Assembly (NCBI RefSeq): GCF_002288265.1
Contig: NZ_CP016778.1
Span: 496,001 to 560,000, forward strand
DNA: 64,000 bases
Reading direction: 5' to 3'
Origin: Candidatus Planktophila versatilis
Lineage (GTDB): Bacteria; Actinomycetota; Actinomycetes; Nanopelagicales; Nanopelagicaceae
The position numbers were made by a program, and so were the translations under genes. The notes beneath the pieces are model-generated. The model did not search any database. It was not told the origin of the DNA and worked only from the letters and a program-made list of their open reading frames with translations. Position 1 is the first letter of the stretch; every line of letters starts with the position of its first letter. Shown piece after piece: positions 45,445-56,043 of this stretch.

Positions 45445-48400
45445 ATGGCACTTTCATCGAATTATCCTGTCGCACAGGGTCTTTACGATCCCGCACAAGA
45501 ACACGATGCATGCGGCGTTGCGATGGTTGCCACCTTAAATAAAATTGCTACACATGACATTGTTGCCAAAGCACTTACTGCACTTCGCAATCTAGAACAC
45601 CGTGGCGCATCTGGTGCGGAACCAGATAGTGGTGATGGTGCTGGAATTCTGATTCGAGTCCCTGATGCTTTTTATCGCGCCGAAGTTTCATTTACGCTAC
45701 CTGTCGAAGGATCCTACGCAACTGGAATTGCATTTATCGCACAAGGCGCCGAGGTTCGCACGCAAATTACCAAACTTGCAGATGAAGAAGGTCTCACCGT
45801 CCTTGGTTGGCGCGAGCTACCAATTAATTCTTCTGCTCTAGGAAAGACCGCCCTCTCTGTCATGCCGCGCTTTGAGCAACTCTTCGTTGCTGGAAAGAAA
45901 AATGAAGCAGGAATCATTCTTGACCGTTTGGCATTCGCACTTCGCAAGCGTGCTGAGCACGCACTTGATCTCTATTTCCCTTCATTGTCATCACAGACAA
46001 TTGTTTACAAGGGCATGCTGACAACCGGACAATTAGAAGAATTCTTCCCAGATCTCAGTGATACTCGAGTTGTTTCACCACTGGCTCTGGTGCACTCACG
46101 TTTTTCTACCAATACCTTCCCATCATGGCCACTTGCCCACCCATATCGATTCATCGCCCACAACGGCGAAATCAACACAGTAAAGGGAAATAGAAATTGG
46201 ATGCGAGCTCGCGAATCACTTCTTGAAAGTGATGTCTTAGGCAAAGATCTAACCCGACTATTTCCTATCGTTGAAATGTCAGGTTCTGACTCAGCTTCAT
46301 TTGATGAAGTACTAGAACTTCTCTATCTCGGTGGTCGCTCACTCCCACACGCAGTTTTGATGATGATTCCAGAAGCCTGGGAGAACCACGCGACCATGTC
46401 CCAGAAGCGTCGCGACTTCTATGCATTTCATTCATCATTGATGGAGCCATGGGATGGACCAGCCTGCGTTACTTTCACAGATGGCCACCAAGTGGGCGCT
46501 GTGCTGGATCGCAATGGACTTCGCCCATCTCGATACTGGGTAACAGCTGACGGTCTCGTTGTTCTGGCATCTGAAGTAGGCGTTCTTGATATTCCAGCGG
46601 AGAAGATTGTCCGTAAGGGTCGTTTGCAACCAGGAAAAATGTTCCTTGTTGATATCGAAGCTGGCCGCATTATTGAAGATGATGAGATTAAAGATTCACT
46701 AGCTGATGCAGCCCCATATGGCAGCTGGTTAGCCGATGGAATGATCAGACTTTCTGATCTTCCGGCGCGCGAACATATTGTCTATCCGCATAAGTCAGTG
46801 CTGCGCCGTCAAAAGGCATTTGGATATACAGAGGAAGAAATTAAAATTATCGTCACTCCGATGGCTAAAGGCGGGGGAGAAGCACTTGGTTCCATGGGAA
46901 CTGATACGCCTATCGCTGCCCTATCGGCAAAGCCACGCCTGCTCTTTGATTACTTCACTCAGCTCTTTGCGCAAGTAACTAATCCGCCACTGGATGCTAT
47001 TCGCGAAGAGTTAGTAACAAGCTTGGGTGGAGCTATCGGTCCAGAACACAATCTGCTTGATCCTGGTCCTGAGTCATGCCGCCAGATTTCCATTGCCTTT
47101 CCGGTAATTAACAACGATGAGCTAGCAAAGATTATTCACGTTAATGCCGATGATAATTATCCTGAACTTGAGTCCTACGTCGTTCGGGGACTCTTCCCGG
47201 TCACAGGTGATGGCAACACCCTGCAGACTCGTTTGGAAGAGATTAAGAAGGAAGTTTCCCAAGCGATTGCTAATGGCGCACATATTATCGTGCTCTCAGA
47301 TCGCGATGGCGATGCCGAGGATTGCCCAATTCCGTCACTGCTACTTACCGCCGCTGTTCACCACCACCTCATTCGCGAGAAGACTCGTACCAAAGTTGGC
47401 CTCGTTGTTGAAGCGGGCGATGTTCGAGAAGTTCACCACGTTGCACTTCTGATTGGTTATGGCGCAGCTGCAGTAAATCCATACCTAGTAATGGAAACTG
47501 CCGAAGATTTAGTAACGCAAGGAGTTATTACCGGCATTACCCCGGAAAAGGCGGTTGCCAACGTTATTAAGGCGCTGGGCAAAGGCGTTCTTAAAGTAAT
47601 GTCCAAGATGGGTATTTCAACTATCGCCTCCTATACCGGAGCGCAGGTCTTTGAAGCTATTGGTTTGGGTCAAGATCTCGTTGACGAATACTTCGTCGGA
47701 ACCACTTCTCGCTTAGGTGGAGTGAGTTTGGATGTCATCGCGCAAGAGACAATCAGACGTCATCACCTGGCATACCCGGTAGGTGGAGAGATTCCTGGCG
47801 CCAAGCGCTTGGCCGTTGGCGGGGAATATCAGTGGCGCCGCGATGGTGAGCCACATTTATTTAATCCAGAGACTGTTTTCGCACTTCAGCATGCAACTCG
47901 CAATAAACGCTATGACATCTTCAAGCGCTATACCAATCAGGTTAATGATCAGAGTAAAACTCTGATGACTCTGCGTGGGCTCTTTGCATTTAACACCTCA
48001 CAGCGCGCGCCAATCTCTATTGATGAAGTTGAGCCAATTTCTGAAATTGTGAAGCGATTCTCAACTGGCGCGATGTCTTATGGCTCGGTTTCACAAGAAG
48101 TCCATGAGACGCTGGCTATTGCCATGAACCGCATCGGTGGTAAATCAAATACAGGTGAAGGCGGAGAAGATGCTTCGCGCTTCCTTCCGATGGCTAACGG
48201 TGATTCCAAGAACAGTGCCATCAAGCAAGTTGCTTCCGGTCGTTTTGGTGTGACAAGTAATTACCTCATGAACGCCACAGATATTCAGATCAAAGTGGCA
48301 CAGGGTGCTAAGCCTGGCGAAGGTGGGCAACTTCCTGGATTCAAGGTCTATCCATGGATTGCACAAGCACGTCTTTCAACTCCCGGTGTGGGACTCATTT

Positions 48401-49962
48401 CCCCACCGCCTCATCACGATATTTATTCGATTGAAGATTTAGCGCAATTGATTCACGATTTAAAGAATGCTAACAAGGATGCACGTGTTCACGTCAAGCT
48501 TGTTGCTGAAGTGGGCGTGGGAACCGTTGCAGCTGGTGTCTCTAAAGCACACGCAGATGTTGTTCTGATCTCTGGCCATGATGGTGGAACAGGTGCATCT
48601 CCACTGACTTCACTTAAGCATGCGGGCGCTCCATGGGAGCTAGGGCTTGCCGAAACCCAACAGACGCTGCTGCTTAACAACTTGCGTGATCGCATCGTTG
48701 TGCAGGCAGATGGCCAGATGAAGACAGGTCGCGATGTAGTAATTGCAGCACTATTGGGTGCAGAAGAATTCGGTTTTGCAACTGCGCCATTGGTTGTCTC
48801 TGGTTGCATCATGATGCGCGTATGCCACCTAGATACATGTCCGGTCGGTATCGCTACCCAGAACCCAGAACTACGTAAGAAGTTCTCTGGAAAGCCTGAA
48901 TTTGTTGAGACATTCTTTGAATACATTGCCGAAGAAGTTCGTGAAATTTTGGCATCCCTTGGTTACAAGACATTACTTGAGGCAATTGGCCACGTGGAAA
49001 ACCTTGATACCCGCGCCGCTATTGATCACTGGAAGGCGAGCGGTTTAGATCTTTCTCCACTTCTAATGCGTCCTGATGTAGATTCACCATTGCATAACAC
49101 CACTAAGCAAGATCACGGATTAGCAGCAGCACTTGATAACAAGCTCATCGAGCTATCAAAGGCAGCACTTGAGTCCAAAGAATCTGTGCGCATCGATGTG
49201 CCGGTGCGAAATGTGAACCGTACCGTGGGAACAATGTTGGGTGCAGAGATCACACGTCGTTATGGGTCCGAAGGACTTCCTGCCGGAACTATTGATGTGA
49301 CGCTGCATGGATCTGCGGGCCAATCACTGGGTGCATTTATTCCACAGGGGCTAACCATTCGTATGTATGGAGATGCCAATGATTATGTGGGCAAGGGAAT
49401 TTCAGGGGGCCGAGTAATCGTGCGCCCAGATGAGAAGGCCACATTTAAATCTGAATCAAATGTAATTTCCGGAAACGTCATCGGCTACGGAGCAACATCA
49501 GGAGATATCTACATCCGCGGCCTTGCTGGTGAAAGATTCTGTGTGCGCAACTCTGGCGCTACTGCAATTGTTGAAGGCGTGGGCGATCACGCACTTGAAT
49601 ACATGACTGGTGGCACAGTGGTCATTCTCGGCAAAACTGGCCGAAATATTGCAGCAGGTATGTCTGGTGGACGTGCTTTCGTATTAGACCTTGATACCGC
49701 AATCGTTAATACCGAGATGGTTGATGTCTTGGCAGTGCCGGCAGATCAGCGTGAAAACCTGCGCGCCTTGCTATCTTCTTTCCACGTTGAAACAGGTTCT
49801 GAGATTGCGGAATCAATCCTTAAGAATTGGGAGACAGAGCTTGCGCGCTTCTCACTGATTATGCCTCGTGATTATGCTCGCGTGCTAGCAGCGATTGAGA
49901 AGGCTAACCGAGAAGGTTTACCAGTTGACGAGTATGTAATGGAGGTTGCAGCAAATGGCTGA
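45445..49962 (+). CDS. gltB: Glutamate synthase (NADPH) large subunit
   Basis: 1505 residues. Class II glutaminase domain starts after a short propeptide: the N-terminal nucleophile is Cys23 in HDACGVAMV. The central domain is followed by the FMN/synthase domain ([37 protein letters not shown]), the 3Fe-4S cysteines in [15 protein letters not shown] at about 1120-1134, and the C-terminal GXGXG beta-helix. Makes glutamate from glutamine and 2-oxoglutarate with GltD. AGAGGGG lies before the ATG in a 93-bp leader gap. Confidence 0.96.
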   Translation: MALSSNYPVAQGLYDPAQEHDACGVAMVATLNKIATHDIVAKALTALRNLEHRGASGAEPDSGDGAGILIRVPDAFYRAEVSFTLPVEGSYATGIAFIAQGAEVRTQITKLADEEGLTVLGWRELPINSSALGKTALSVMPRFEQLFVAGKKNEAGIILDRLAFALRKRAEHALDLYFPSLSSQTIVYKGMLTTGQLEEFFPDLSDTRVVSPLALVHSRFSTNTFPSWPLAHPYRFIAHNGEINTVKGNRNWMRARESLLESDVLGKDLTRLFPIVEMSGSDSASFDEVLELLYLGGRSLPHAVLMMIPEAWENHATMSQKRRDFYAFHSSLMEPWDGPACVTFTDGHQVGAVLDRNGLRPSRYWVTADGLVVLASEVGVLDIPAEKIVRKGRLQPGKMFLVDIEAGRIIEDDEIKDSLADAAPYGSWLADGMIRLSDLPAREHIVYPHKSVLRRQKAFGYTEEEIKIIVTPMAKGGGEALGSMGTDTPIAALSAKPRLLFDYFTQLFAQVTNPPLDAIREELVTSLGGAIGPEHNLLDPGPESCRQISIAFPVINNDELAKIIHVNADDNYPELESYVVRGLFPVTGDGNTLQTRLEEIKKEVSQAIANGAHIIVLSDRDGDAEDCPIPSLLLTAAVHHHLIREKTRTKVGLVVEAGDVREVHHVALLIGYGAAAVNPYLVMETAEDLVTQGVITGITPEKAVANVIKALGKGVLKVMSKMGISTIASYTGAQVFEAIGLGQDLVDEYFVGTTSRLGGVSLDVIAQETIRRHHLAYPVGGEIPGAKRLAVGGEYQWRRDGEPHLFNPETVFALQHATRNKRYDIFKRYTNQVNDQSKTLMTLRGLFAFNTSQRAPISIDEVEPISEIVKRFSTGAMSYGSVSQEVHETLAIAMNRIGGKSNTGEGGEDASRFLPMANGDSKNSAIKQVASGRFGVTSNYLMNATDIQIKVAQGAKPGEGGQLPGFKVYPWIAQARLSTPGVGLISPPPHHDIYSIEDLAQLIHDLKNANKDARVHVKLVAEVGVGTVAAGVSKAHADVVLISGHDGGTGASPLTSLKHAGAPWELGLAETQQTLLLNNLRDRIVVQADGQMKTGRDVVIAALLGAEEFGFATAPLVVSGCIMMRVCHLDTCPVGIATQNPELRKKFSGKPEFVETFFEYIAEEVREILASLGYKTLLEAIGHVENLDTRAAIDHWKASGLDLSPLLMRPDVDSPLHNTTKQDHGLAAALDNKLIELSKAALESKESVRIDVPVRNVNRTVGTMLGAEITRRYGSEGLPAGTIDVTLHGSAGQSLGAFIPQGLTIRMYGDANDYVGKGISGGRVIVRPDEKATFKSESNVISGNVIGYGATSGDIYIRGLAGERFCVRNSGATAIVEGVGDHALEYMTGGTVVILGKTGRNIAAGMSGGRAFVLDLDTAIVNTEMVDVLAVPADQRENLRALLSSFHVETGSEIAESILKNWETELARFSLIMPRDYARVLAAIEKANREGLPVDEYVMEVAANG

Positions 49963-51409
49963 TCCAAAAGGATTTATGACGACTCCGCGCGAGACGCCAA
50001 AGCGACGTCCGGTCGATGTTCGTATTCAAGATTGGCGTGAGGTCTATGAACCACAGTCGATGGAGCATCTGCAAAAGCAGGCAGGTCGCTGTATGGATTG
50101 TGGAATTCCGTTCTGCCACTCTGGCTGCCCGCTAGGAAACCTGATTCCAGAGTGGAATGACCTGATTTTTCGTGGCGATAAAGTCGAAGCTATTGATCGT
50201 CTGCACGTTACTAATAATTTCCCTGAGTTCACGGGTCGACTATGTCCTGCGCCATGTGAAACAGCGTGTGTTGTCGGAATTAACCGTGATGCAGTCACCA
50301 TTAAGCAGATTGAACTTCGCACCATTGAAGAAGCATTTGATGATAACAACGTAAAGCCCTTAGCCCCTGAGCGTCTTACTGGAAAGACTGTGGCTGTCAT
50401 TGGCTCTGGCCCTGCCGGGTTAGCTGCGGCGCAACAACTTACTCGCGCTGGACACACAGTTGCTGTCTATGAGCGAGCAGATAAAATTGGTGGACTCCTT
50501 CGTTACGGAATACCAGAATTTAAGATGGAGAAGCACATCGTTGATCGCCGCCTTGCACAGATGGAGCAAGAGGGAACTCGATTCCGCCCAGGTGTTGATA
50601 TCGGTGTGGATCTCACTGGTGCCCAACTTCGCAGCACCTACGATGCAATCGTCCTTGCCATTGGTGCAACGCAGTGGCGTGATCTTCCAATTCCAGGACG
50701 AGAAAATAAGGGCATCTACCAAGCGATGGAATTTCTTCCTTGGGGAAATAAGCAAGCTTTGGGAGAAATCGAAGAGTCACCTATCAATGTTGCTGGAAAA
50801 CATGTAGTCATTCTTGGTGGCGGAGATACCGGCGCGGATTGCTTAGGCACTTCGATTCGACAAGGTGCGGCCAGCATCACGCAAATTGAAATTATGCCGC
50901 GTCCAACAGATGAACGTCCTTCATCACAACCTTGGCCGACCTACCCAATGATCTATCGCGTATCTAGTGCACACGAAGAACTCGACAACCGAGTCTTCTC
51001 AGTGAGCACACAAGAATTTATTGGCGATGGAAACGGGAACCTTAAAGCTCTTAAGATTGTGGAAACTAAGTTTGAAAATGGAAAGTTCGAACCTGTTCCA
51101 GGCACTGAGCGCGAGATTCCGGCGGACTTTGTCTTCCTAGCTATGGGATTCACTGGACCAGAAAAGTCTGCCATCATCGAACAACTTGAAGTTGGTCATG
51201 ATGATCGTGGCAATATTTCCCGCGATGAGAATTTCCAATCAACTGAAGAAGGAATCTTCGTGGCAGGAGATGCTGGGCGCGGGCAATCACTGATTGTCTG
51301 GGCGATAGCCGAAGGTCGCGCAGCTGCTGCAGCTGTAGATCGCTACCTCGTGGGGGAGACGCAGTTACCTTCACCGATTGAGCCCACTACTCGCTCGCTA
51401 ATGGTTTAA
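49955..51409 (+). CDS. gltD: Glutamate synthase small subunit
   Basis: About 484 residues. N-terminal double 4Fe-4S motif ([17 protein letters not shown] and [10 protein letters not shown]), FAD motif [15 protein letters not shown] at about 146-160 and NADPH motif [14 protein letters not shown]. It feeds electrons from NADPH to GltB. The ATG at 49955, with GGAGG 10 nt upstream, is chosen; it overlaps the gltB end by 8 nt. Confidence 0.95.
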   Translation: MADPKGFMTTPRETPKRRPVDVRIQDWREVYEPQSMEHLQKQAGRCMDCGIPFCHSGCPLGNLIPEWNDLIFRGDKVEAIDRLHVTNNFPEFTGRLCPAPCETACVVGINRDAVTIKQIELRTIEEAFDDNNVKPLAPERLTGKTVAVIGSGPAGLAAAQQLTRAGHTVAVYERADKIGGLLRYGIPEFKMEKHIVDRRLAQMEQEGTRFRPGVDIGVDLTGAQLRSTYDAIVLAIGATQWRDLPIPGRENKGIYQAMEFLPWGNKQALGEIEESPINVAGKHVVILGGGDTGADCLGTSIRQGAASITQIEIMPRPTDERPSSQPWPTYPMIYRVSSAHEELDNRVFSVSTQEFIGDGNGNLKALKIVETKFENGKFEPVPGTEREIPADFVFLAMGFTGPEKSAIIEQLEVGHDDRGNISRDENFQSTEEGIFVAGDAGRGQSLIVWAIAEGRAAAAAVDRYLVGETQLPSPIEPTTRSLMV

Positions 51410-51447
51410 ATCAGGTTTAACCCAGTGGCTTAATCGCCATTACACCC

Positions 51448-51476
51448 GAAGTTCACGTCAGCGACGCCGTAACTTC
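51448..51476 (+). terminator. Hairpin after gltD
   Basis: GAAGTT (51448-51453) and AACTTC (51471-51476) enclose CGTC/GACG with a 3-nt loop. No T-run, so a weak terminator or mRNA-end hairpin in the 93-bp gltD-pyk gap. Confidence 0.4.
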
Positions 51477-51490
51477 ACCACAAGCCTAGA

Positions 51491-51496
51491 TAGGGT
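51491..51496 (+). promoter_or_regulatory. -10 box TAGGGT, leaderless promoter of pyk
   Basis: TAGGGT followed by 6 nt and ATG 51503; no Shine-Dalgarno. Confidence 0.58.
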
Positions 51497-51502
51497 AATC
51501 AC

Positions 51503-52942
51503 ATGCGTCGCGCAAAAATAGTTTGCACCTTAGGTCCAGCAGTTGAGTCTCCAGAGAAAGTAAAGGAGCTCATCGAAGCCGGAATGAATATGGCTCGCTT
51601 AAATCTCTCCCATGGTTCCTATGAAGAACACCAAGGGCGCCTAGACCGAGTGCGTGCAGCTGCGAAAGAGGCGGGAAAAGCTGTTGCAGTTCTGGTTGAT
51701 TTGCAAGGACCAAAGATTCGTTTAGCTCGATTTGAAAACGGACCACACGAGCTATCACGTGGGGATATCTTCACCATTACTACCGATGAAGTTGCTGGAA
51801 CAAAAGAGCGCGTTGGTACTACCTATAAAGGTCTGCCTGGAGATTGCAAAGCTGGCGATCGTATTCTTATTGATGATGGAAAAGTGACAGTTGAAGTCAT
51901 CGAAGTAAAAGGTAACGATGTCATCACCAAATGTATTCAGCCTGGCTCAGTGAGCAATAACAAGGGAATTAACTTGCCGGGTGTTGCCGTCTCGGTGCCA
52001 GCGATGTCGGAAAAAGATGAGAATGACTTGCGCTGGGGACTCCGTGCTGGCGCTGATTTCATCGCACTTTCATTTGTTCGTAATGCCGCAGATGTGAAAG
52101 ATGTGCACGCAATCATGGACGAGGTGGGAATCCGCGTACCTGTTATTGCCAAGATTGAAAAACCTCAAGCAGTAGCAAATCTGGAAGAAATTATCGCCGC
52201 CTTCGATGGAATTATGGTTGCTCGTGGCGACCTCGGTGTTGAGCTGCCGATTGAAGATGTTCCGATGGTGCAAAAGCGCTGCGTCGAACTCTCTCGTGAT
52301 GCGGCAAAACCAGTCATAGTTGCAACACAGATGCTGGATTCCATGATTTCCAACTCTTCTCCTACGCGCGCTGAAGCAACTGACTGTGCAAATGCGGTAC
52401 TCGATGGCGCAGATGCGCTCATGCTCTCCGGTGAAACTTCTATTGGTGAATTTGCGATCCAGGCGGTTGAAACTATGGCACGCATTATCGAGCGCACTGA
52501 AGAGCTAGGCCTAGCTCGAATTCGCCCACTTACCAATAACCCACGTACTAAAGGTGGCGCAATCACAAAGGCGGCAGCAGAAGTAGGGGAAATTCTGGGT
52601 GCCAAGTTCCTGGTGACATTTACTCAATCTGGTGACTCTGCGCGTCGTATTTCACGACTTCGTTCACCGATTCCTATCATTGCAATCACTCCTGATGTCG
52701 GTACCTATAACCGGCTGGCATTGACGTGGGGCGTTGAGTCATTGATAATTTCGATGGTCAAGCACACTGATGAGATGGTTCTACAAGCAGATAAAATCCT
52801 TATCGATGGAAAGCGTGCTGAAATAGGCGAGCCTGTCGTGATTGTCGCTGGATCTCCACCAGGAATACCTGGTTCAACGAATGCGATGCGAGTACACATT
52901 GTGGGTGATGCCGTGAACGGCGTTGTTCCTGCTTATCGTTAA
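51503..52942 (+). CDS. pyk: Pyruvate kinase
   Basis: 479 residues: KIVCTLGPAVESPEKVKELI at the start, RLNLSHGSYEEH, VDLQGPKIRLARF, IAKIEKPQAVANLEEII (catalytic Lys and Glu) and MVARGDLGVELP for metal and substrate binding, then the C-terminal allosteric domain. Converts PEP and ADP to pyruvate and ATP. Confidence 0.96.
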   Translation: MRRAKIVCTLGPAVESPEKVKELIEAGMNMARLNLSHGSYEEHQGRLDRVRAAAKEAGKAVAVLVDLQGPKIRLARFENGPHELSRGDIFTITTDEVAGTKERVGTTYKGLPGDCKAGDRILIDDGKVTVEVIEVKGNDVITKCIQPGSVSNNKGINLPGVAVSVPAMSEKDENDLRWGLRAGADFIALSFVRNAADVKDVHAIMDEVGIRVPVIAKIEKPQAVANLEEIIAAFDGIMVARGDLGVELPIEDVPMVQKRCVELSRDAAKPVIVATQMLDSMISNSSPTRAEATDCANAVLDGADALMLSGETSIGEFAIQAVETMARIIERTEELGLARIRPLTNNPRTKGGAITKAAAEVGEILGAKFLVTFTQSGDSARRISRLRSPIPIIAITPDVGTYNRLALTWGVESLIISMVKHTDEMVLQADKILIDGKRAEIGEPVVIVAGSPPGIPGSTNAMRVHIVGDAVNGVVPAYR

Positions 52943-52959
52943 TCCACAACGCTCACCGT

Positions 52960-52988
52960 TTCACCTATCTGCCGACTTCTAATACGAT
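52960..52988 (+). promoter_or_regulatory. Promoter of the tRNA gene
   Basis: TTCACC (52960-52965), 17-bp spacer, TACGAT (52983-52988); the tRNA begins 10 nt after the -10 box. Confidence 0.5.
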
Positions 52989-52998
52989 ATGGGCTCAC

Positions 52999-53071
52999 GC
53001 CTCGGTACTCCAACGGTAGAGAGGGCAGTCTCAAACACTGCATAGTGTCGGTTCGAATCCGACTCGAGGCA
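52999..53071 (+). tRNA. tRNA-Leu-like (anticodon CAA) with a short variable loop
   Basis: 73 nt. Acceptor stem GCCTCGG/TCGAGGC (last pair G-U), Leu-type D-arm (3-bp CTC/GAG stem, loop CAACGGTAGA), anticodon stem GCAGT/ACTGC with loop CTCAAAC and anticodon CAA at 53032-53034, variable loop of only 5 nt (ATAGT), T-stem GTCGG/CCGAC with loop TTCGAAT, discriminator A. CCA is not encoded. Bacterial tRNA-Leu normally has a long variable arm, so the isotype is uncertain although the anticodon reads UUG. Confidence 0.85.
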
Positions 53072-53072
53072 C

Positions 53073-53672
53073 ATGAGCAATGAAACGAGTGCCAAGAAGG
53101 CTGTCAGAATTCTGGTCGCCGAAGATGAAGCTCTGATTCGCATGGACCTCGTGGAAATGTTGCAAGAGGCGGGTTATGAAGTAATTGCCCAAGCAACTAA
53201 CGGCGAAGAAGCAATTGCGTTAGCGCTAGAACACCAACCAGATCTGGCAATCCTTGATGTGAAGATGCCGGTGCTTGATGGCATTTCTGCGGCCGAAAAG
53301 ATCATTGCAACTGCTCCAGTATTAATGCTCACAGCATTTAGCCAACGTGAGCTCATTGACCGCGCGCGAGATGCTGGAGTAATGGCATATGTGGTTAAAC
53401 CATTTACTATCGGTGATCTTGTTCCCGCTATCGAAATTGCCATCAGTCGCCACACACAGATGCAATCACTGGCAGTTGAAGTTGCTGACCTACACGAGCG
53501 ACTAGAGACTCGCAAAATAATCGATCGTGCTAAAGGAATCTTGATGAAGGCGCTAAACCTTTCAGAGCCAGAGGCATTTTCCTGGATTCAGCGGGCGGCG
53601 ATGGACCGGCGCCTCAGTATGAAAGAGGTCGCCCAGGCCGTGATTTCACCTGAAGCCGCCCTGGATAAATAG
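53073..53672 (+). CDS. pdtaR: ANTAR-domain response regulator (PdtaR-like)
   Basis: 199 residues. A receiver domain (about 10-125) has acidic pocket AEDEAL, phospho-acceptor Asp in AILDVKMP at about 64, and VVKPF with the conserved Lys. An ANTAR RNA-binding domain follows (about 130-190, ETRKIIDRAKGILMKALNLSEPEAF). ANTAR proteins bind paired hexaloop hairpins and prevent termination. Its ATG is 1 nt after the tRNA, so no Shine-Dalgarno can exist outside the tRNA. The cognate kinase is not nearby. Confidence 0.92.
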   Translation: MSNETSAKKAVRILVAEDEALIRMDLVEMLQEAGYEVIAQATNGEEAIALALEHQPDLAILDVKMPVLDGISAAEKIIATAPVLMLTAFSQRELIDRARDAGVMAYVVKPFTIGDLVPAIEIAISRHTQMQSLAVEVADLHERLETRKIIDRAKGILMKALNLSEPEAFSWIQRAAMDRRLSMKEVAQAVISPEAALDK

Positions 53673-53691
53673 GCCGATTTCCAGCCTTTTT
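53661..53691 (+). terminator. Weak terminator after pdtaR
   Basis: CTGGA/TCCAG arms overlap the pdtaR stop and are followed by TTTTT at 53687-53691; an alternative AGGC/GCCT stem is also possible. Confidence 0.42.
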
Positions 53692-53737
53692 GTAATCCAA
53701 AAGTAATAACTCATGCGGGAAAGGCCGGAATTCCGCC

Positions 53738-53767
53738 TTGTCTCAAGTGCGGGTTGAGCATTACTCT
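53738..53767 (+). promoter_or_regulatory. Promoter of the ABC transporter operon
   Basis: TTGTCT (53738-53743), 18-bp spacer, TACTCT (53762-53767). The predicted 5' UTR of about 45 nt contains AGGAAGG just before the start at 53819. A CGGAATTCCG palindrome lies just upstream of the -35 box (53727-53736). Confidence 0.52.
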
Positions 53768-53818
53768 TAGCACTTCCCTGTCCCGGGACACATGAAATAC
53801 GAAACAGGAAGGCAATAC

Positions 53819-54985
53819 ATGAATAAGAAGATCGTAAGCGGCTTCGCAATAGCTGCTGCTGCAACACTTGCATTCGGTGCAGTTGCAACAGCTCCAGCGA
53901 ACGCAGCACCAAAGAAGTCAGTAAAGCTTGCATATATGGGCCCACTTACAGGTGGCGCTGCAGCACTAGGTTTGGATCAGATTCCAGGTGCTATCTGGGC
54001 TATTGATCAGTACAACCGTACAAACCCAAAGGTAAAGATTGAACTCGTAAAGGCAGATGCTCAGTGTGACGGAACAGTCGCAGCGAACGTTGCTCCTGGA
54101 GTTGCTGCAGATAAGGGAATTATCGGCGTTATCGGAACAGCATGTTCTGGTGAAGCTCGTAACTCATTTCCTGCATACAAGGCTGCTGGCCTAACAATGG
54201 TTGCTCCATCAGCTTCAGCTGTTGACCTTACAGACCGTAAGTCAAAGTCAAACGGCTTCCCAATTTTCCACCGCGTTGTTGCTAACGACGGATTCCAGGG
54301 TCCAGCACTTGCTAAGTACGCAGCACGTGGCGTCAAGGCACCTAAGTACTTCTTGGTTGACGATCAGTCACCATACGGTTCTCCGCTTATCAAGAAAGAC
54401 GTAACACCAATTGCCAAGAAGCTTGGCACGATCGTTGGAACAGATTCAGTTGCTCAAAAGACTGCAGACTGGTCATCAGTTGTTGCAAAGATTAAGGCAT
54501 CTGATGCAAACGTCGTTGTATTCGGTGGTTATGACTATGACGCAGGCCCATTCGTTAAGGCTCTTAGAGCTGGCGGATATACAGGTATCTTCGCTGGTGG
54601 CGACGGAATCAACACATCTGATTTCATTAAGCTTGCTGGTGGAGCGACAATTGCTGAAGGCGTTCGTATGTCTGCCGCTTCAGTTCCTTTCGATACATTG
54701 TTGACAGCTGCAGAACTTGCTGACTTCACAAAGGTAACTGGGGTCAAGGTTCCAGGACTTTATGCTGAAACAGCATGGACAGCTACAAACGTATTCATTC
54801 AGTGCATCAAGGAAGGAAAATTGACTCGTCCAGCTATTCAGGTGTGCGTGAACTCAGGTACATTCACAGCTGCTGACAAGACAAAGTTCCGGTTTGACCG
54901 TTACGGCGACCCAACAGTTGCAGCAGCAGTTGCTGGTTGGTACGTTAAGAATGGCGCAATTGTCTTCGACACAGTCGATTTCTAA
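53819..54985 (+). CDS. Branched-chain amino-acid-type ABC substrate-binding protein
   Basis: About 388 residues. Sec signal peptide (MNKKIVSGFAIAAAATLAFG, cleavage near ANA-AP) with no lipobox cysteine, then a type I periplasmic-binding fold (VKLAYMGPLTGGAAALGLDQ, VIGTACSGEARNSFPAYKAAG, LVDDQSPYGSPL). LivK-like; substrates could be branched-chain or other amino acids. Lys is almost always AAG and Ser/Thr mostly TCA/ACA, a sign of high expression. The in-frame ATG 27 nt upstream precedes the Shine-Dalgarno and is rejected. Confidence 0.9.
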   Translation: MNKKIVSGFAIAAAATLAFGAVATAPANAAPKKSVKLAYMGPLTGGAAALGLDQIPGAIWAIDQYNRTNPKVKIELVKADAQCDGTVAANVAPGVAADKGIIGVIGTACSGEARNSFPAYKAAGLTMVAPSASAVDLTDRKSKSNGFPIFHRVVANDGFQGPALAKYAARGVKAPKYFLVDDQSPYGSPLIKKDVTPIAKKLGTIVGTDSVAQKTADWSSVVAKIKASDANVVVFGGYDYDAGPFVKALRAGGYTGIFAGGDGINTSDFIKLAGGATIAEGVRMSAASVPFDTLLTAAELADFTKVTGVKVPGLYAETAWTATNVFIQCIKEGKLTRPAIQVCVNSGTFTAADKTKFRFDRYGDPTVAAAVAGWYVKNGAIVFDTVDF

Positions 54986-55017
54986 TTTCGCTGGAATTTC
55001 TTAAAACTGTGTAGTAG

Positions 55018-55055
55018 GCGTGGCCTCCGCTAGGAATATCTAGCGGTGGCCACGC
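55018..55055 (+). repeat. Strong intercistronic hairpin between the binding protein and permease genes
   Basis: GCGTGGCC-T-CCGCTAG (55018-55033) pairs with CTAGCGG-T-GGCCACGC (55040-55055): 15 pairs with one T-T mismatch and a 6-nt loop. No T-run. Such a stem between a binding-protein gene and its permeases can protect the upstream mRNA and lower downstream expression. Confidence 0.7.
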
Positions 55056-55089
55056 TTCTCAAATTTCAACACTTATCAGATGGGCTCAC

Positions 55090-56043
55090 ATGAATTTTTC
55101 AGTTATCGGTAGCCAGTTCTGGTCACTCGCTTTTCAAGGACTAGCACTGGGGCTCATTTATTCCCTTGTCTCACTCGGATACACGATGGTGTACGGAGTT
55201 TTGAGACTTATTAATTTTGCAAACTCTGAAGTATTCATGGTCGGAACATTTTCAGTTCTCTATTTACAGATAAATATCCTTGGGGTTCCAATAGGCCAGC
55301 CAGCCCTTCATGGCGTCAAATTGATTGCGTATCTTGCGATTTCGCTTATTGGATCAATGATTGTGTGCGCCTTGCTTGCAATTCTGGTCGAGCTCGTGGC
55401 TTATCGTCGCCTTCGCGCTCGAGGAGCAAATAGACTTGCTTCTCTGATTTCTGCAATCGGTGTTTCAATTGCATTACTTGAAGGATTTAGCATGCTTACC
55501 GGTGCAAGGGGTCAAATTGCACCTCGTTTACTTGATAAGTGGAGCTTCGGTGAAGTTGCGGGCGCCAATTTTAGAATTGATCAAGTTATGGCGATTGTGA
55601 TGCCAATCTTGATATTCCTCATTCTTGATCGATTTGTCACGAAGTCTCGACTTGGAAAATCTATCCGTGCCGTGTCCATGTCAGAAGAGAATTCGAAGTT
55701 GATGGGAATCAATATCAACCAGGTGATTACATTGACTTTCTGTATTGGTGGTCTCACTACTGGTGCCGCAGCATTTCTTTACACGACAGTCTATGAAAAC
55801 ACAGTCTTTAACGTTGGATTTAACATGGGCATAGCTGCATTTACTGCAGCAGTTCTAGGTGGAATTGGAAACCTTCGTGGTGCCTTTTATGGCGGCCTCG
55901 CCCTGGGCATGCTCGAACAATTTGCTTCAGCAATTCTTGGTTCGCAGTGGAAGGCAATCACTGTTTTCGTGGTGCTCGTAGTAGTTCTACTATTTAAGCC
56001 AAACGGCCTCTTTGGTGAAGCCGTTCAGCAGACGAGGACATGA
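55090..56043 (+). CDS. livH: Branched-chain amino-acid-type ABC permease LivH
   Basis: 317 residues, about eight transmembrane helices. GLALGLIYSLVSLGYTMVYGVLRLINFANSE at the start and the cytoplasmic SKLMGININQVITLTF coupling segment are LivH features. Forms the membrane channel with LivM. Overlaps livM by 4 bp. Confidence 0.92.
   Translation: MNFSVIGSQFWSLAFQGLALGLIYSLVSLGYTMVYGVLRLINFANSEVFMVGTFSVLYLQINILGVPIGQPALHGVKLIAYLAISLIGSMIVCALLAILVELVAYRRLRARGANRLASLISAIGVSIALLEGFSMLTGARGQIAPRLLDKWSFGEVAGANFRIDQVMAIVMPILIFLILDRFVTKSRLGKSIRAVSMSEENSKLMGININQVITLTFCIGGLTTGAAAFLYTTVYENTVFNVGFNMGIAAFTAAVLGGIGNLRGAFYGGLALGMLEQFASAILGSQWKAITVFVVLVVVLLFKPNGLFGEAVQQTRT

Noticed and set aside
53690-53710. 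GTAAT-N6-GTAAT resembling a half GlnR box before the liv-type operon
   Set aside because: Does not match the GTnAC-n6-GAAAC pattern well and is too A/T-rich to trust.
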